Shown in pieces: positions 13,720 through 25,900 of a stretch of DNA of 64,000 nt. The notes below the pieces were generated by a model that was not told the origin of the DNA, did no database searches, and saw nothing but the letters and a program-made list of their open reading frames with translations. Source of the stretch: Montifringilla adamsi. Its lineage: Eukaryota > Chordata > Aves > Passeriformes > Passeridae. The stretch covers positions 3,305,922 to 3,369,921 of the forward strand of contig JAGGNK010012448.1 in NCBI GenBank assembly GCA_017590115.1, in the 5' to 3' direction. The position numbers and the translations under genes are program-made. Every line of letters begins with the position of its first letter. Position 1 is the first letter of the stretch.

Positions 13720-14230
13720 TATCCTAAGTAAGGATTTTAATGATATTCAGAAATCACGGCTGTCTTGCTGAATTGCTGTAGGACTGACCTCCCTTGACAG
13801 TTCTTAAATTATTCAGCTATCAAGGGCCTGCTAAACATTAAATTAAGCATCCTCTCTCCCCTGTCCTAAACCATTAAGTTATGCAAATGCACAGATAATG
13901 GGGCATATGACAGCTGGAGGCATTAATCAGGCAGCTCTGTCTCTGGGCTGTTGTTATGTAGAAACGGCATCTGCCAACAGACAGAAGAGACACAATTAGA
14001 TCTCACTTAATGGAATAAGAAGAAACTACCGAGCTCTCTACACTCCTGTTAGGTTGTAGACCTGGGAGGGAATAAGGCACTTGGGAAATCTCAGTTGCTC
14101 TCTGTTTCTCTTGCTCTCCTTTTTTTTAATACCTGTTCTTCCAATTGAAATGAAAAATTACCTGTAATTGTTATCATTTGCAAACAAAGCCTGTCAGAAG
14201 ACCCACCCGCTGTTTACAATGGATGTTTTT
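13720..14230. promoter_or_regulatory. Candidate conserved regulatory block
   Basis: Non-repetitive block dense in developmental transcription-factor motifs: octamer ATGCAAAT (13881-13888), E-boxes CATATG (13904-13909) and CAGCTG (13911-13916), ATTAATCA (13922-13929), and a FOX site TGTTTAC (14211-14217). Such clusters in gene deserts next to developmental genes (here TLE4 by synteny) are often enhancers. Conservation could not be tested. Confidence 0.25.
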
Positions 14231-14977
14231 CTTGTTCCTTGCTAAGGTTCTTTGGGGAATTTTCCTTCATTTGTTTTTTTAACTAATGCTCTGCCTTTTG
14301 CTTGAGGAGGGTGGAGGGGGGAAGGAAGCAAATAAATGGGTCTCCCTTTACACCATTCAAATTACTGCTTTGAAAATGAACTGGCATGCTCAATCACAGC
14401 AAAGAAGCATATTGCTGAGGCATGACTCAGTTTGCCCATTGTACATATGTGATGGTTTCTTTCTTATTACTTGACAATTATTGGAGACCAGTCTTTGCGT
14501 GCAGTTTTTTCTGGCACTTTTAACACATTTTCCCCCACAAATTTTCTTCTCTGCTCTAGTGAGGTGGGTGGGGGTGGTGCCCAGAAGTTTTGGGATGTCC
14601 TATTAATTTCTGAACAGGGTTTGGAAAAGAGTCTAAATAATTTCATGCAGTTTACTTTAAGAGTGGCTTTAAAAATCCTTGTTCAAAATGCGGGCTGTGA
14701 TGAACTATAGATCAAAAAATACTGAGAGTGAGTAAGTGTGCACACATGAGTCAGTGTGTTAGAAAGAAACCTTTTTCCTATACAGACTGACCTTGTGTAA
14801 TCTGCTGGAATTTCTGAAAGCCTCATTATTAATAAAGTATATGATGGAAATTTCTTACCACAAGGATCTTTCACCCATGGTAAGCTTTCCCCTTCTCTCT
14901 GAAAGAATACCTATTAAAACAACTTCATTAAATTCTTTAGACAAAATCTTTAATATAGACATTTTCCCATGGAGAAG

Positions 14978-15617
14978 TGTCTTGGTTTGAAAAGACAGGT
15001 GTCTGCTAAGGAAGGCAGGAGCCTCTCTTGAAATGGAAAATGTAAACCCCCTCCCTCTGAATTATTATAGTTTTGAAATTAAGGGGCTCTTAGGCAAAGA
15101 TATGGGAGTAGGAATAACAGTTCTTTATTAGGAAAATAAAAATAAAAGTGCAGTAATAGAAAACAACACTGACAGAGTCAGAATACAACCTGACACCCTG
15201 TTGGTGATGGTGTTGGTAGCAGTCTGATTAAATGGTGGCTGCAGTCTTTTTGGAGCGGAAAATGTGATTCTGCTGGAGCAGGGATCCTGTAGAAGGGTGG
15301 AGTTTTCCTCTGAAGGTTCAGTGGTGGTGTAGATGTGCCTGGTCTTCCTGTGGGAATCCAGTGGGAAAAGGCTGATTGTGGTGTTCCAATATTCAGATTA
15401 TATCCAGGTAGAAGTGCTTGTATCCTCCCCCTGGGCAGAGCATCTCACAATGGGATGACATAATTTTAGTCACGCAGTAAGAATCCATGGCCCATTAACA
15501 GAAGATATCCCCCTGGAGGGAGGATGGGTCCTGGAAGAGATAAAGAACACTGCCCCACCTGGCTTTAATGGCTGACCTACTAACAGAAGATAACTGCCCA
15601 CCTGGTTCTAACAGTTG
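14978..15617 (-). mobile_element. Solo LTR, family A, copy 2
   Basis: Reverse-complement relative of the LTR at 4900-5512. It begins TGTCTTGGTTTG on the plus strand (the LTR 3' end) and carries AATAAA at 15129-15124 on the minus strand. It differs from copy 1 at many positions, so the two are independent old insertions, not the ends of one provirus. No retroviral genes adjoin. The end at about 15617 is approximate. Confidence 0.75.
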
Positions 15618-18034
15618 GCAATGGAATGCACACCCCCGACCACATCTTTCATTGCAAGCTTAGATAAGAAGCTGGGCTTTTAAATCCAATTATGTGTTAA
15701 CTTATAGAATAAAAGCAAAGAATATCAATCTTTACTGATAGCAGCTTTGATTTTTGGAAAGCAATGACTTTTTTTCTGGGTCTAATGTTAAGATTAAAAT
15801 GTTCTTGAAGTAGAGGAACAGGTTAGTGAGCATACATCCGTCTGCATACTGCTACTCAAATAAACCCAATATGTGCTGGATGCAACTAGTAATACAGATC
15901 TTTTTCTGCCTAGCTGCCATGATCAGAACTTCTGCCAAAGATTTTACAATCCAAACTACTACCTGAACATATTGGTTGAAATTGATCTCTACCCCCACAC
16001 ACAAAATAGTCACCACCTCTTTCACCACGGAATGCCTTATGAGCTTAACTGTCACCTACAGGTGAGCAAAGATAGAACCCTATCTCTAGGGAGGAAGAGA
16101 ACAAATCTCAGAATCCCAAAACACCAGGTCTTCCTTAGGAATCCACTTTGGAGGAAAAAGGAAGCACTAGGAAAAAAAATTCTAGATGGTCACAGCTGCC
16201 AGATTTCCACATTTAAAAGAAGAGAGAATGATAGAAAATGCAAGGTGCCTCTCTTATTTCTGCGACTGCATCTCTGACAAGCATCTGGAGATCTAAGACT
16301 TCAAAACAGTAGATCATGAAGAAGTACTGAATTAATGATGTGACTTTCTAATTGCTTCCATCCATTTTGTTTTTCTCTATTCTTTTTATCTCAGGAGTAC
16401 TGGGAATTTTGGCCAATATACTTCATCTCTATCTCCACTTTTTAAGCAGAGGACAACTTTTCCTGCTGGTCCAACAACCTTCAAGGCAGGAAAAATAGAA
16501 GCCAGGTAGAACATAACACCACCAAATCTTATTACTTTCATTTTAATTTTTGATAATCATGGTATTTCAGACATTACTTCAGCTGCACAGATTGGTTGTG
16601 TTTGCTCCCAGTGATCATATAGACACGAGTATCATTTATCTTTTTACAAAGTGATCTCAGAGATCTGGATTATGAAGCTCTTAATAAACTTCTCAGTACC
16701 AAAAATGACATGCTAGCTAAATACTGGCTTCTTCATTATTGAGGTGTTGGAGGGCCTCTGATTTGGTTATGCAAATCTTCACTGGGGTATTTTACTTTGA
16801 AATCAAGTGATACACAATTAACATCTTATCATTTCTGTAAATCTAGAAGTATTGTGTCAAATCAACAATATGTATATATATTATTGTACACAAATTCTAT
16901 GTCTATAAATTGCATAAATTTCTGAATCCTTCACTGGAGAGGATGGGACAGATGCAGGTAGTCAAACCCACTGTTTGTCCCATATTGTGTGCTTTGTGAC
17001 ATTTAACTACTTTCTAGTTCCAATTCTGAAATTGTGCTGACTATGAAGCAGCAATCCATCAACGGTAAATAGTTATTTTTTAAATTCCTCCATACCAATG
17101 CATACTTAGTTTTCAGTTGTATTATTCAGAAGAAGTTAAATAGAGGTATCTGACCAATCTGAGTGCTTGTTCTGCGTTACAACAAGATAGACATGGTATT
17201 GTAATTAAATACCTCTATAAAAATGCCTAAATAAGGCATGTGTGTAGGGCACTTACAACTGTTCCAAAATTTATCTGAAGTAGTCTTGGCCTATGGTGCT
17301 ACTTACAGCCTAACTGCAAACTTATAATAAGATATTCTTCTTTTCTGGCAACTGGTTATATTTTGACAAACATATGTGGGAATAATTTCCTGGGTGGTCC
17401 TGTGTAGCAGGTGAACTGTACAAAGACATACATATATATTGAATTCTATTAGCAGAGATTGAGCATATCCAGAGATAAAATATTTCATGATGCAGAAAAT
17501 ATTTCTTGCATGATGGCATCATACAGAAACTAGAGATCACAGCATACATCTGTGTTTTAAATAAGAAAGTGCATGCACATGCTTATTGTTACTGCTTTTG
17601 TTGGTGGTTTTCAATTTAATAAAATTTAATACAAAGTATTAAATAGGTTGCAGTAGCCATTCATGTACATTCATGTAATCACTTTGCTGTTCATTTGTTT
17701 CTGGCAGAGTTGCAACCATACAGTGCTCTCAGGCTGCTTTAGAAAGGAGCATGGCAGCACTATCTTCACAGTCTCTCTTAGGGGAAAGTGTGTGTTCAGC
17801 AACACTTCCTTAAGTGAGACAACAGTGGAGAGGGCAGCACTGAAATTGTTGATTTGTGGAACAGCTGTCTCACTCTTGTTCAAGAAAGCTTGTCCTCAAA
17901 TATTATTTTAAATTTATTTCTAAGCACCATAATTGATAAGCACCTAATTAATTAATTGATAATAAGGTATTCTGCCAACATATGTAAACATTTGGCATTT
18001 TTACTATTTGGAATTTAAAAAAAAATGTACTGTC

Positions 18035-18078
18035 ATCTACATATGTAGGTACATTTATTGTACCTACAATATGTAGAT
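18035..18078. repeat. 19-bp inverted repeat (hairpin)
   Basis: Left arm ATCTACATATGTAGGTACA (18035-18053), 5-base loop TTTAT, right arm its reverse complement with one inserted A (18059-18078). The arm itself contains the palindrome CTACATATGTAG. Confidence 0.9.
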
Positions 18079-18360
18079 ACATTTATTTTGAGATTAACTG
18101 GAAGCCTAAAATGTGCAAAAGCAGATAGCCCTATGCTGAATTTCTAAATTTGAAAACAGAATTTGCAACATGTTCATCTGGAATCTGCAAGTGCTTTTTC
18201 ATATATGTTGAGTGGTAATATATATCAAGCTAGGACTGAATATGTAGATTACTTTTTGAATATAAGTTGATTATAAAGAGCACAACTCCCATTATGCATA
18301 CATATGTACAAGTAAACTCTTTGTGTTTGCCTATTACAGTGTGATGACTGGACTGTTGTT

Positions 18361-18391
18361 TATATTTGCCCCTCCTTCAGGGGCAAATGTA
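18361..18391. repeat. 13-bp inverted repeat (hairpin)
   Basis: Left arm TATATTTGCCCCT, 5-base loop CCTTC, right arm AGGGGCAAATGTA. The central ten base pairs are perfect; there is one mismatch in the outer three. Confidence 0.9.
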
Positions 18392-21300
18392 CATTTTTTG
18401 CTACTTTATTACCTGGGACAGAGCCCAGACCGGGATGTTTCTCTGAAATTTAGCGCTAACTTTCAGAAATTCAAACCTTCTCTCACAGCTTTGCCACCAA
18501 TTTTATGACAATAGGACTGCACCTAGTGTAGTAATTTAACACAAAATTACATTGCTTTAGCCTATTAAGGCAGTAAACAACAGCTTTCACTACTGCATGG
18601 TGAGAAACAGTCACAAATATATAGCAATTAAGGCTTATGTTCTAATTTAAATAATCTACATCAGCAGAATTACTATATTGGTCATCCATGCTAAGCTTAT
18701 TTCTGATATTAGCTGTTTTTTACTCACTGGCTCCAAAGCATAACCTGATAATTTCTTGCTCTGTTGCTTTCCTTGATTGCTTTGACTGATTGCCTTCTTC
18801 TCCATTCAGTACAACTTTTCTCCTCAAAACGTAAGAACTGTCTCTGTGTCTTTATTCATGTAATGTGTTTTCAGGTCTGGAACATGATCGTTTTCAAGCT
18901 GCACTCATTTTCTATTGAAGGATATTTTACACATGTCAACACTTCATACAGATTCCTGTCTCTATTAGTAATCTCTGGTATGTTTGGGTTTTACTGTTCT
19001 GAAAGGAAATAAATGGTTTTGCACAGTTCTGCACATGTCATCTGTCTGTGGACACCATTAGACCTTACTTACTGTTGCTCAGATACTGTATTTTCTTTTC
19101 AGGTCTGCTTTTCATTGGTTTTACAAAAAAGCCAGTTGTTGAAATCCTGGTCTCTGGTGACTTCTGCCTAGGCTTTGGTAAGATTTTCTCACTGTTACTT
19201 ACCAGTTGCCTGAATTTCCCTTGCCACAGCTCGTCTTTGTCCCCACCTTTACTCATTCTGTCAAGGCTTTCTTTCCAAAGCTGTAGGGACAGGCCACGTT
19301 TCTCCATTCACTCTCCTTTGGGAGTCAGCCTCCAACTGAGTTCTTATGACCCACCTGCTTCCAAATCCTTCCAAAGATCAAGCAGATCTACAGTTTACTG
19401 TCCAGCAAAATACAATATTGGGCAGTTGCCAGTCTGGATAGGAAGAACAAAATTATCACTTGTGCTCATGGTCTATACACACAGGCAAATATTGCCAGCG
19501 GGTTTGCCTCAAGACGTCCCTAGTGTGAGTGCTTCCTGGACACTCACCAGCAGAATTCCCATCACATCAACAGATGTATCCTTCTCAAACCTGTGTCAGG
19601 CTGCTTCTGCTCATTCTACTTTTCACTGTCATCAGTCAACAGAAATTAATGCAAATCCACTGGTCTTCCACAAACTGATGATCCTTCATCAGTCATTCAG
19701 ATCCACCCCAACAGATCAAGCAAGACCAGCTTCTAATCAGGCAAGAAATTTGGCCCTTTAATTAACACAACTCTGCCATACCTAATTTCACCATGACAAG
19801 GGAGTTTTTTCCACCTTCTGCAGAGTATCATGGCACCATCTCTTTTGTACCTCTCCTCACGCTGCACTACAGTGAGAACTCTTACCCTGGACATGCTGGG
19901 CTACAGGAGTCTTTCAAAACAGTCTGTCAGTCTACTAAAAGTGCAATTTTCTAGGATGTGATCTGTGCATCTTTTAGTAGTTTGCATGTGAATTTACATA
20001 GAATTCTTTTCAGAGTTTCCAGGTTTTCTATGAAACTTTTACAAGTTTGTTAAACCATCTATTGGTCATTCACTTTCTATTTTTACCAGTCTGATTGATT
20101 TTTATAATGTCCCAGGCAGCAGCAGATTTCTAGTGAACACAAACTGGCTCACATTATTTATTTCACTCACTTCCACCAGACCACTTACTGAGGTTGCTTT
20201 CCTCAGATTGTTTTATTTCTGATAATATTGGACTTTGAGATTTTTCCGCCCATTTTTTTAGCCTATGTTCCATAATCACTGCAATCTATTATCTATATAG
20301 TCTGTATATACAGGGAGATATAAGGTATTCACATAATAAGATTTACGAGATAAAAGATAGCTTCTTTGTATTTTGTATAAAATCTGTCAGATATATACTT
20401 CTATTATGTAGCTCATATATAATGCATTTTTATATCTTGACACCCATGTTCATTATATTCAGTACTTCCTGTATGGAGAGAAGTTGAACTCCGAGCCCTC
20501 AGGCCTCCCTAAGTCCGGGGGCATACTGAAAATGATAATAATCCATGGTTTGTTTTGCCATATTACTTAATTAATCCAGCAGCTCTTGAATTGCATTCTT
20601 TTTTCACTGGATATTAAACCAACTTGTCAATTGTAATTGCAGAGCTTCTTTTACCTTTTTTGTCTCATTCAGGCCAGTCCTACTGAATCTATCTTTTCTT
20701 GCATGGTATTGCTTTAGTTCAGTCATTTTTAATCCAAAGGAAATACATGGTATAGAGAGTTGAAATTTTAAAAAATGGCCAGCAATTTAATGAAATAATA
20801 CTTGTAATTCATACATAAACTTAATTAATATTTCAAAATATTTTAATTATAAAGCTGTATCTATGGAAACATAATAAAACTTGTACAGATTATTCTAATA
20901 CATCAGTAGTCAATAACTTCAAGTTTTTAGGAAGTTTCTACTCTGATGTGTTAAAGACGCATCAGTCTGTTAAAATGGGCTCACAGTGCAACTCTGCCAC
21001 TTTTACAGGAAAACAAGAACTTCCAAAGGAATATCAGGTAACATTCAGTATTTGTAAAGTAGCTTCTTTCTCTGTGCACAAGCACAAAAAGTAACTTTTA
21101 AAAATTAGGTGCATAGCTTTCTTGTTGTCATTTAATTTTTGCCTTCCCTCTCCTATTGACGCTGAACAGGAAAACATACGCAGATACATGTAGAAAACAC
21201 GAGCAAAGCAAATTAGGGTAAATGAATGACATTACATCCATCACCACTTGGACCACAGGAATATCCACCTGACATGGATATTCCTGGCCTTCAGAGGGAC

Positions 21301-21816
21301 ATAACCTTTGTGTCATCATTTGTGTTATTTTGCCCACCAAATATTCTAGAATCAAGACATGTGAGCTGCTCCCTTAAGTACACAGAACCTTTATCATAAC
21401 TGTGAGTGTAATCAGGCTCAAATAAACAAGCAGATGTGTAGTCACATAGCTTTGCCAGCTAGAGACCCTAAGTGAGCTTTATCCTTTTTTGTCCTTTTTA
21501 CAGAACGGTCCCCATTTTCATTCCTTCTTGAAAGACGTGGTCCTCACAAGTATTTTCTCCTCAAGTATCTATATGTCTGATGTTTAACACCAGTAAATTT
21601 TGTTCATTCCCCAGGGAGCTGAAACCTAAAAACTACTGAATCAATGCCAACACATGATCTGCTCATCTTGTTTATCTCTCTGTGCATTTGTTTTATTTAT
21701 TTTCTCAAGTATATTTAGTGTGCAGTATTATTATTATTTTGTGGAGTATTATATATTTCTAAATAATGCAATATTGCTGACAGAATTTACATGACGGAAT
21801 CATTGATATTGATCAG

Positions 21817-21886
21817 TGTCTGCCTGTTTATTATTATGAAGTTTATTATTATAGCCTTAGTGTCTCCCTGTTTATTATTATGAAGT
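21817..21886. repeat. Tandem direct repeat, 44-bp period
   Basis: Two 26-base copies (TGTCTGCCTGTTTATTATTA... and TGTCTCCCTGTTTATTATTA...) differing at one position. Confidence 0.85.
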
Positions 21887-22531
21887 ATCTTTGCTATGAT
21901 GCAGAAAGTAATATTCTTAATGCCCTCTTCACTCTACATGATTAGTTGTGCTGCCCTAAAATAAAATCCTAATTCATTCTGGATAGTGACAGTGACCTTG
22001 ACAATCAGTAACACTCATCCTGGGTGTGATATCCATTCACCAACTTTTCCTTTTGTTTCCCTTTCTGTAAGGCAAATTCCCAGAGTAGGCAGATACCTCC
22101 ATTACTCCCTTGAGACATCAGTCATCCCCAAGAACCGCAGGCAGGCAGGGCACCCCAGTCGTGCAGTGAGCATACCTCCACAAGGCACCAAAGATACTAT
22201 GACAGATGAGAAAAAGAAACCTAAACATCAGTAAAAGGGAGAAACTGAATTGCTTATGTTACCCAAAGTGAGTTTTTTAACATTTCTCAAGTGTTGTCTC
22301 AGCTGGAGCTCAGCATCATCACCAAGGCAGTAAGGCAGGCTGGAAGTATCTACAGTTACCTTTTCTTAAAATTTCCCACTGGTGCAATGGTTTTCTTGTA
22401 GTTCTGCCTGCTTGTTTATGGCTAAGTTTTTTTAGATGCACAGAACTCAGCTGTCTAAAACTCCAGCAGATTGTGCTGTGCTAATCACTGTTGCCAGCAA
22501 AGATCTAATGCAGAACTGACATAACAGTTGC

Positions 22532-22612
22532 TTCATTCTAGAAAATGGAGAATAGTACTAGAAAAGTAGTATTCTCTTATTCTTTTCATTCTAGAAAAGA
22601 GAGAATAGTACT
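22532..22612. repeat. Duplicated 28-mer with internal hairpin
   Basis: TTCATTCTAGAAAA...GAATAGTACT occurs at 22532-22559 and 22585-22612 (53-bp period). Between them lies an imperfect inverted copy: arms 22548-22559 and 22565-22576, one mismatch, 5-base loop. Confidence 0.85.
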
Positions 22613-22789
22613 GCCTCTGCCACACAGCCCAAGTAGCTATTCCCAGACTGCCTGAGAGCTCATTTTGCCATATATATTAAAGGAATGCACTGTTTCAGCA
22701 ACAGTAGTTATTAAATAGCTCAACAGATCCACCATCAATTCACAATAAATATTGCTCTTGTTTAAGGAACAATTCGCAATGCTGCTTCT

Positions 22790-22950
22790 CTTACCCAGCT
22801 GCGGATTTCCCATCTCTGGAAGTGTTCAGAGTCTTGGATGTGGCTGTCACCAGTCTTGCTCATGGCAGGTGGTTGAACAAGATGATCTTTATGTCCCTTC
22901 AAGGCCAAACCATTCAATGATTCTATGATTTTATGATTCTATGATTCTGC
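22790..22950 (+). mobile_element. CR1 LINE 3' fragment
   Basis: Matches the CR1 3' end (CTGGAAGTGTTCAGAG, CATGGCAGGTGG, GATGATCTTTATGTCCCTTC) and ends in several octamer tail units (TGATTCTA, TGATTTTA) at about 22915-22948. Confidence 0.85.
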
Positions 22951-25900
22951 TAGATTACGGTGAATTTCTCTACACTAAAAAAAATTTACTTTTAGTTTGT
23001 TTTGTTGATCTAAAAGTCACAGAGATGCTGCATCTGTGTAGTCCAAATAAGCCACATATTTACACTAAACATCTGGCTTGCATTATCTTTTTAATAGCAT
23101 AGAAGCTATCCATGTTTCAAGAGGTTTTAATTGTCCAGTAGAGTAGTCCTTTATTTTATTTCTGTATATTTCTTGTCACTATGAATTGCTTTCACGTGTG
23201 GAAGTAAGACAGCTCTTTGATGCAGTTTGGAAATGTTGGTTTCCTAGTTACAATTCATAACAACACAAAAAAGGCAGGGGGATTATGGATCTGAGAGGGT
23301 ATAAAATCATCCAGAATTGAACTGGTATATGGAGTACACAGTAGTACTGACAAATTTACCCAAATCATCATCCCCTGAATTTAATTGTACCTTGAAGTCC
23401 TTGGAATTATTTTTACACAATTTTACTATACCAAAATGTAAAGATTAGTTGATGTTATCATTTTGAAATGTCATAAGCAGATATAATGCACAAAAGCAGT
23501 ATTACAAGGACAGGGTAACCAACCTGGTAAAGCCCACATAGAAAACTACTCCTACCATTCAGAAGTTTGTCCGTATTATCACTTTGTTGCCTTATCATAT
23601 CCAGCTCTTTTCCACCATCTCTAAGTCAATTGATAGGATTCACTTCTGTTCAGTTTTGTTTTCTTTACTATATGACTGCAATGAAAAGTCCGTCCTCTGA
23701 CTCTTTGCTGGCCAGTGTAAGCAGTCTCAGTTCAACTCTCAGCAAGCAGGAAACCATATCAACAATCAGAAAAATCAGCTGACCTTCAGTCTCAGCAGAC
23801 AGACCTCGTGTGTACAAGGAAAATGAATTCAGGATGGGCTTCTTCAGTGATGTGGTTAGCTCACATTGGCAAAGCCAGGCATGTTGTTGTACTTCTGCTG
23901 TAAGGAAAAAGGGCTTAGGTTTCCCAGCTACCAAACATCCAGCAAGTTTCCTCAGGTCTGCTCTCACTGCAAACTACACAAGACTGTAAAGTTGTGCAGT
24001 CATGGTTTGCTAATTTTTTTATGCCAAGAGGTTTTGGAGGAAAACAGTTTTAAAAATCTTTATCATATCAACTCTTTGCTAAGAGTTCTCAAACAAAAGA
24101 AAGCACTGCAAAACATTACATGCTCATGGGAAATGGTGCACAATTTAAAAAAAAAGAATAAGTGCGTCTTTCTTCAAATATTAATGGTACAATCTGCAGA
24201 GACAATATAACTTTTATGTGATTGAATGTAATTTTTCTACTGGCAAAAATATCTCAATATCAGCTATAGGTAGAGACAAGGGAAGGCTGTCCATGATATC
24301 AGTTCCAGAAATAGGCTAAGAAATTATCACATTTGAAGAAATTAATAAAGGAAAAAGATGTAGGGTGAACTATTTCTCTACAAATAATGTTAGGGGGCAA
24401 TTTGGAAAGCAATATGATATATGATAAAAATAGTATTTTATATCAAACACAGTACTTGTAAATCACCAGCTGTATTCAGTCTACCCATTTCTTTCCTCAA
24501 GTTTAGCTTTTAAACACAGCTCTGCATCTGTCTTAACCAAGTCTTTGTCTCCCTCTTGTGTTCAGACTGTTAACATGACTTTGACAGAAACAAACATCTC
24601 TTTCAAATATTTACAGCCGCTGCTTTAAAATATTTTTTTTTAAAGTCAAGTCATATATAAACCAACATTACTATTTCTCAGATGAAGTAAATACTTCCCA
24701 GATAAAGGCATCTGATAAAATTCACATCTGATAAAAGAAGGTCAGAAAAAATTGCAAAAAACTTAACAAAATAAATGGGGTCACTTTGCAATTTATGATT
24801 GATTTTTTTTTTTCCCTGCTAAGATACTGCATCTAAAATTTCTTGGTACTTGCAATATACTAATTTTCAAAAATTTATCCAAGACCTCTAAACCTTTCTT
24901 TTAACTGTCAGACTTCTGAATTTACATGGTGTCATCAAGCAATGACTTTCAAAAGCATTAACATCAGAAGGGGGAGAAATGATTAATGCATAGATAAAAC
25001 ATATCATTAAATCTTAAACTAATCAATTATTAAACTCTGCAGTATCTTAGTAAAGTTGCCTGGTTTTATTTCCAAAGGGATTATATGGAGTGAAGGTGGA
25101 TATATCATACATTTTTGATGCACACACACATCTATGCTTCACTCATTAAGTAGCGTGAGGCTCCTTTAAAAGAAATATATACTGGTACATGGGAAAGACC
25201 CTCAAACATGTCATATAAAATCTACCCATTGATTTTTCCTTCATTTCCCCTTTATTTTTCTTTTTCTCATATTTGCAACAGCCAAAATAACTGTCTTTGT
25301 GAAATTACTAGTATGTAGTTTGTTGCTGTATTTTTACATTTTCTAGTGCTGAATGTGTTCTCCTTTTTAAGAGAATCTGTGGAGCAGAGTCTTTCTCTTT
25401 TGCTGTAAGGGAACACATTTCCAAATCAAATCACATTATTTGGAAGGCACTGCATCTGATATTTGAATATTCGAACCGCTAGAGCAGTAGAAAAAGTGTT
25501 TCCAAATAATAGACACCTTTTCATATGAACCTTTAGAAATTTGTAGAAGAATGTTCCAAATATTGAAAAAAAAAAAAAAAAAAAAAAAAAATACACATGG
25601 ACAGCTACTGTCCATGTATTTGGCGTAAAAAGATTTTTAAGAAAAGCCATCATTTCAATCTAATGTAAGTCTGGGATAAACCCACAACAAGACACCTGTC
25701 TAGTTACATTCTCTTACTTTCTGTAAGTCTATTCCATCAGCAATGGCTTTTAGTCTTCCATTTCTCTTTGCTGCTATGTGTCTATCCCTTTTCAAAAGGA
25801 GAATGAAGACCTTAGGCCACCTTTTATTCATATGTGCTTTAGCCACACACACACGTCTCAAAGTCATGCCTGGTAGATTCCTTTCCAATAAGCTGAAGCA

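Larger units (their letters stand above)
15618..22780. other. Intergenic DNA with small inverted and direct repeats
   Basis: No gene seen. Contains hairpins near 18 kb, a 26-base direct repeat with 44-bp period at 21817-21886, a duplicated 28-mer at 22532-22612, and the longest open frame of this intergenic region (19048-19761, GTG start), judged non-coding. Confidence 0.65.

Noticed and set aside
15873..16277. 134-codon open frame on the plus strand
   Set aside because: GTG start, no recognisable motif, no splice partners; length possible by chance.
19048..19761. 237-codon open frame, the longest in the left 42 kb
   Set aside because: It starts with GTG, with the first ATG far inside. The region is pyrimidine-rich, which reduces stop codons, and the protein is Ser/Leu-rich with no motif. 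Absence from cross-species alignments and transcripts would confirm; a protein hit would revive it.
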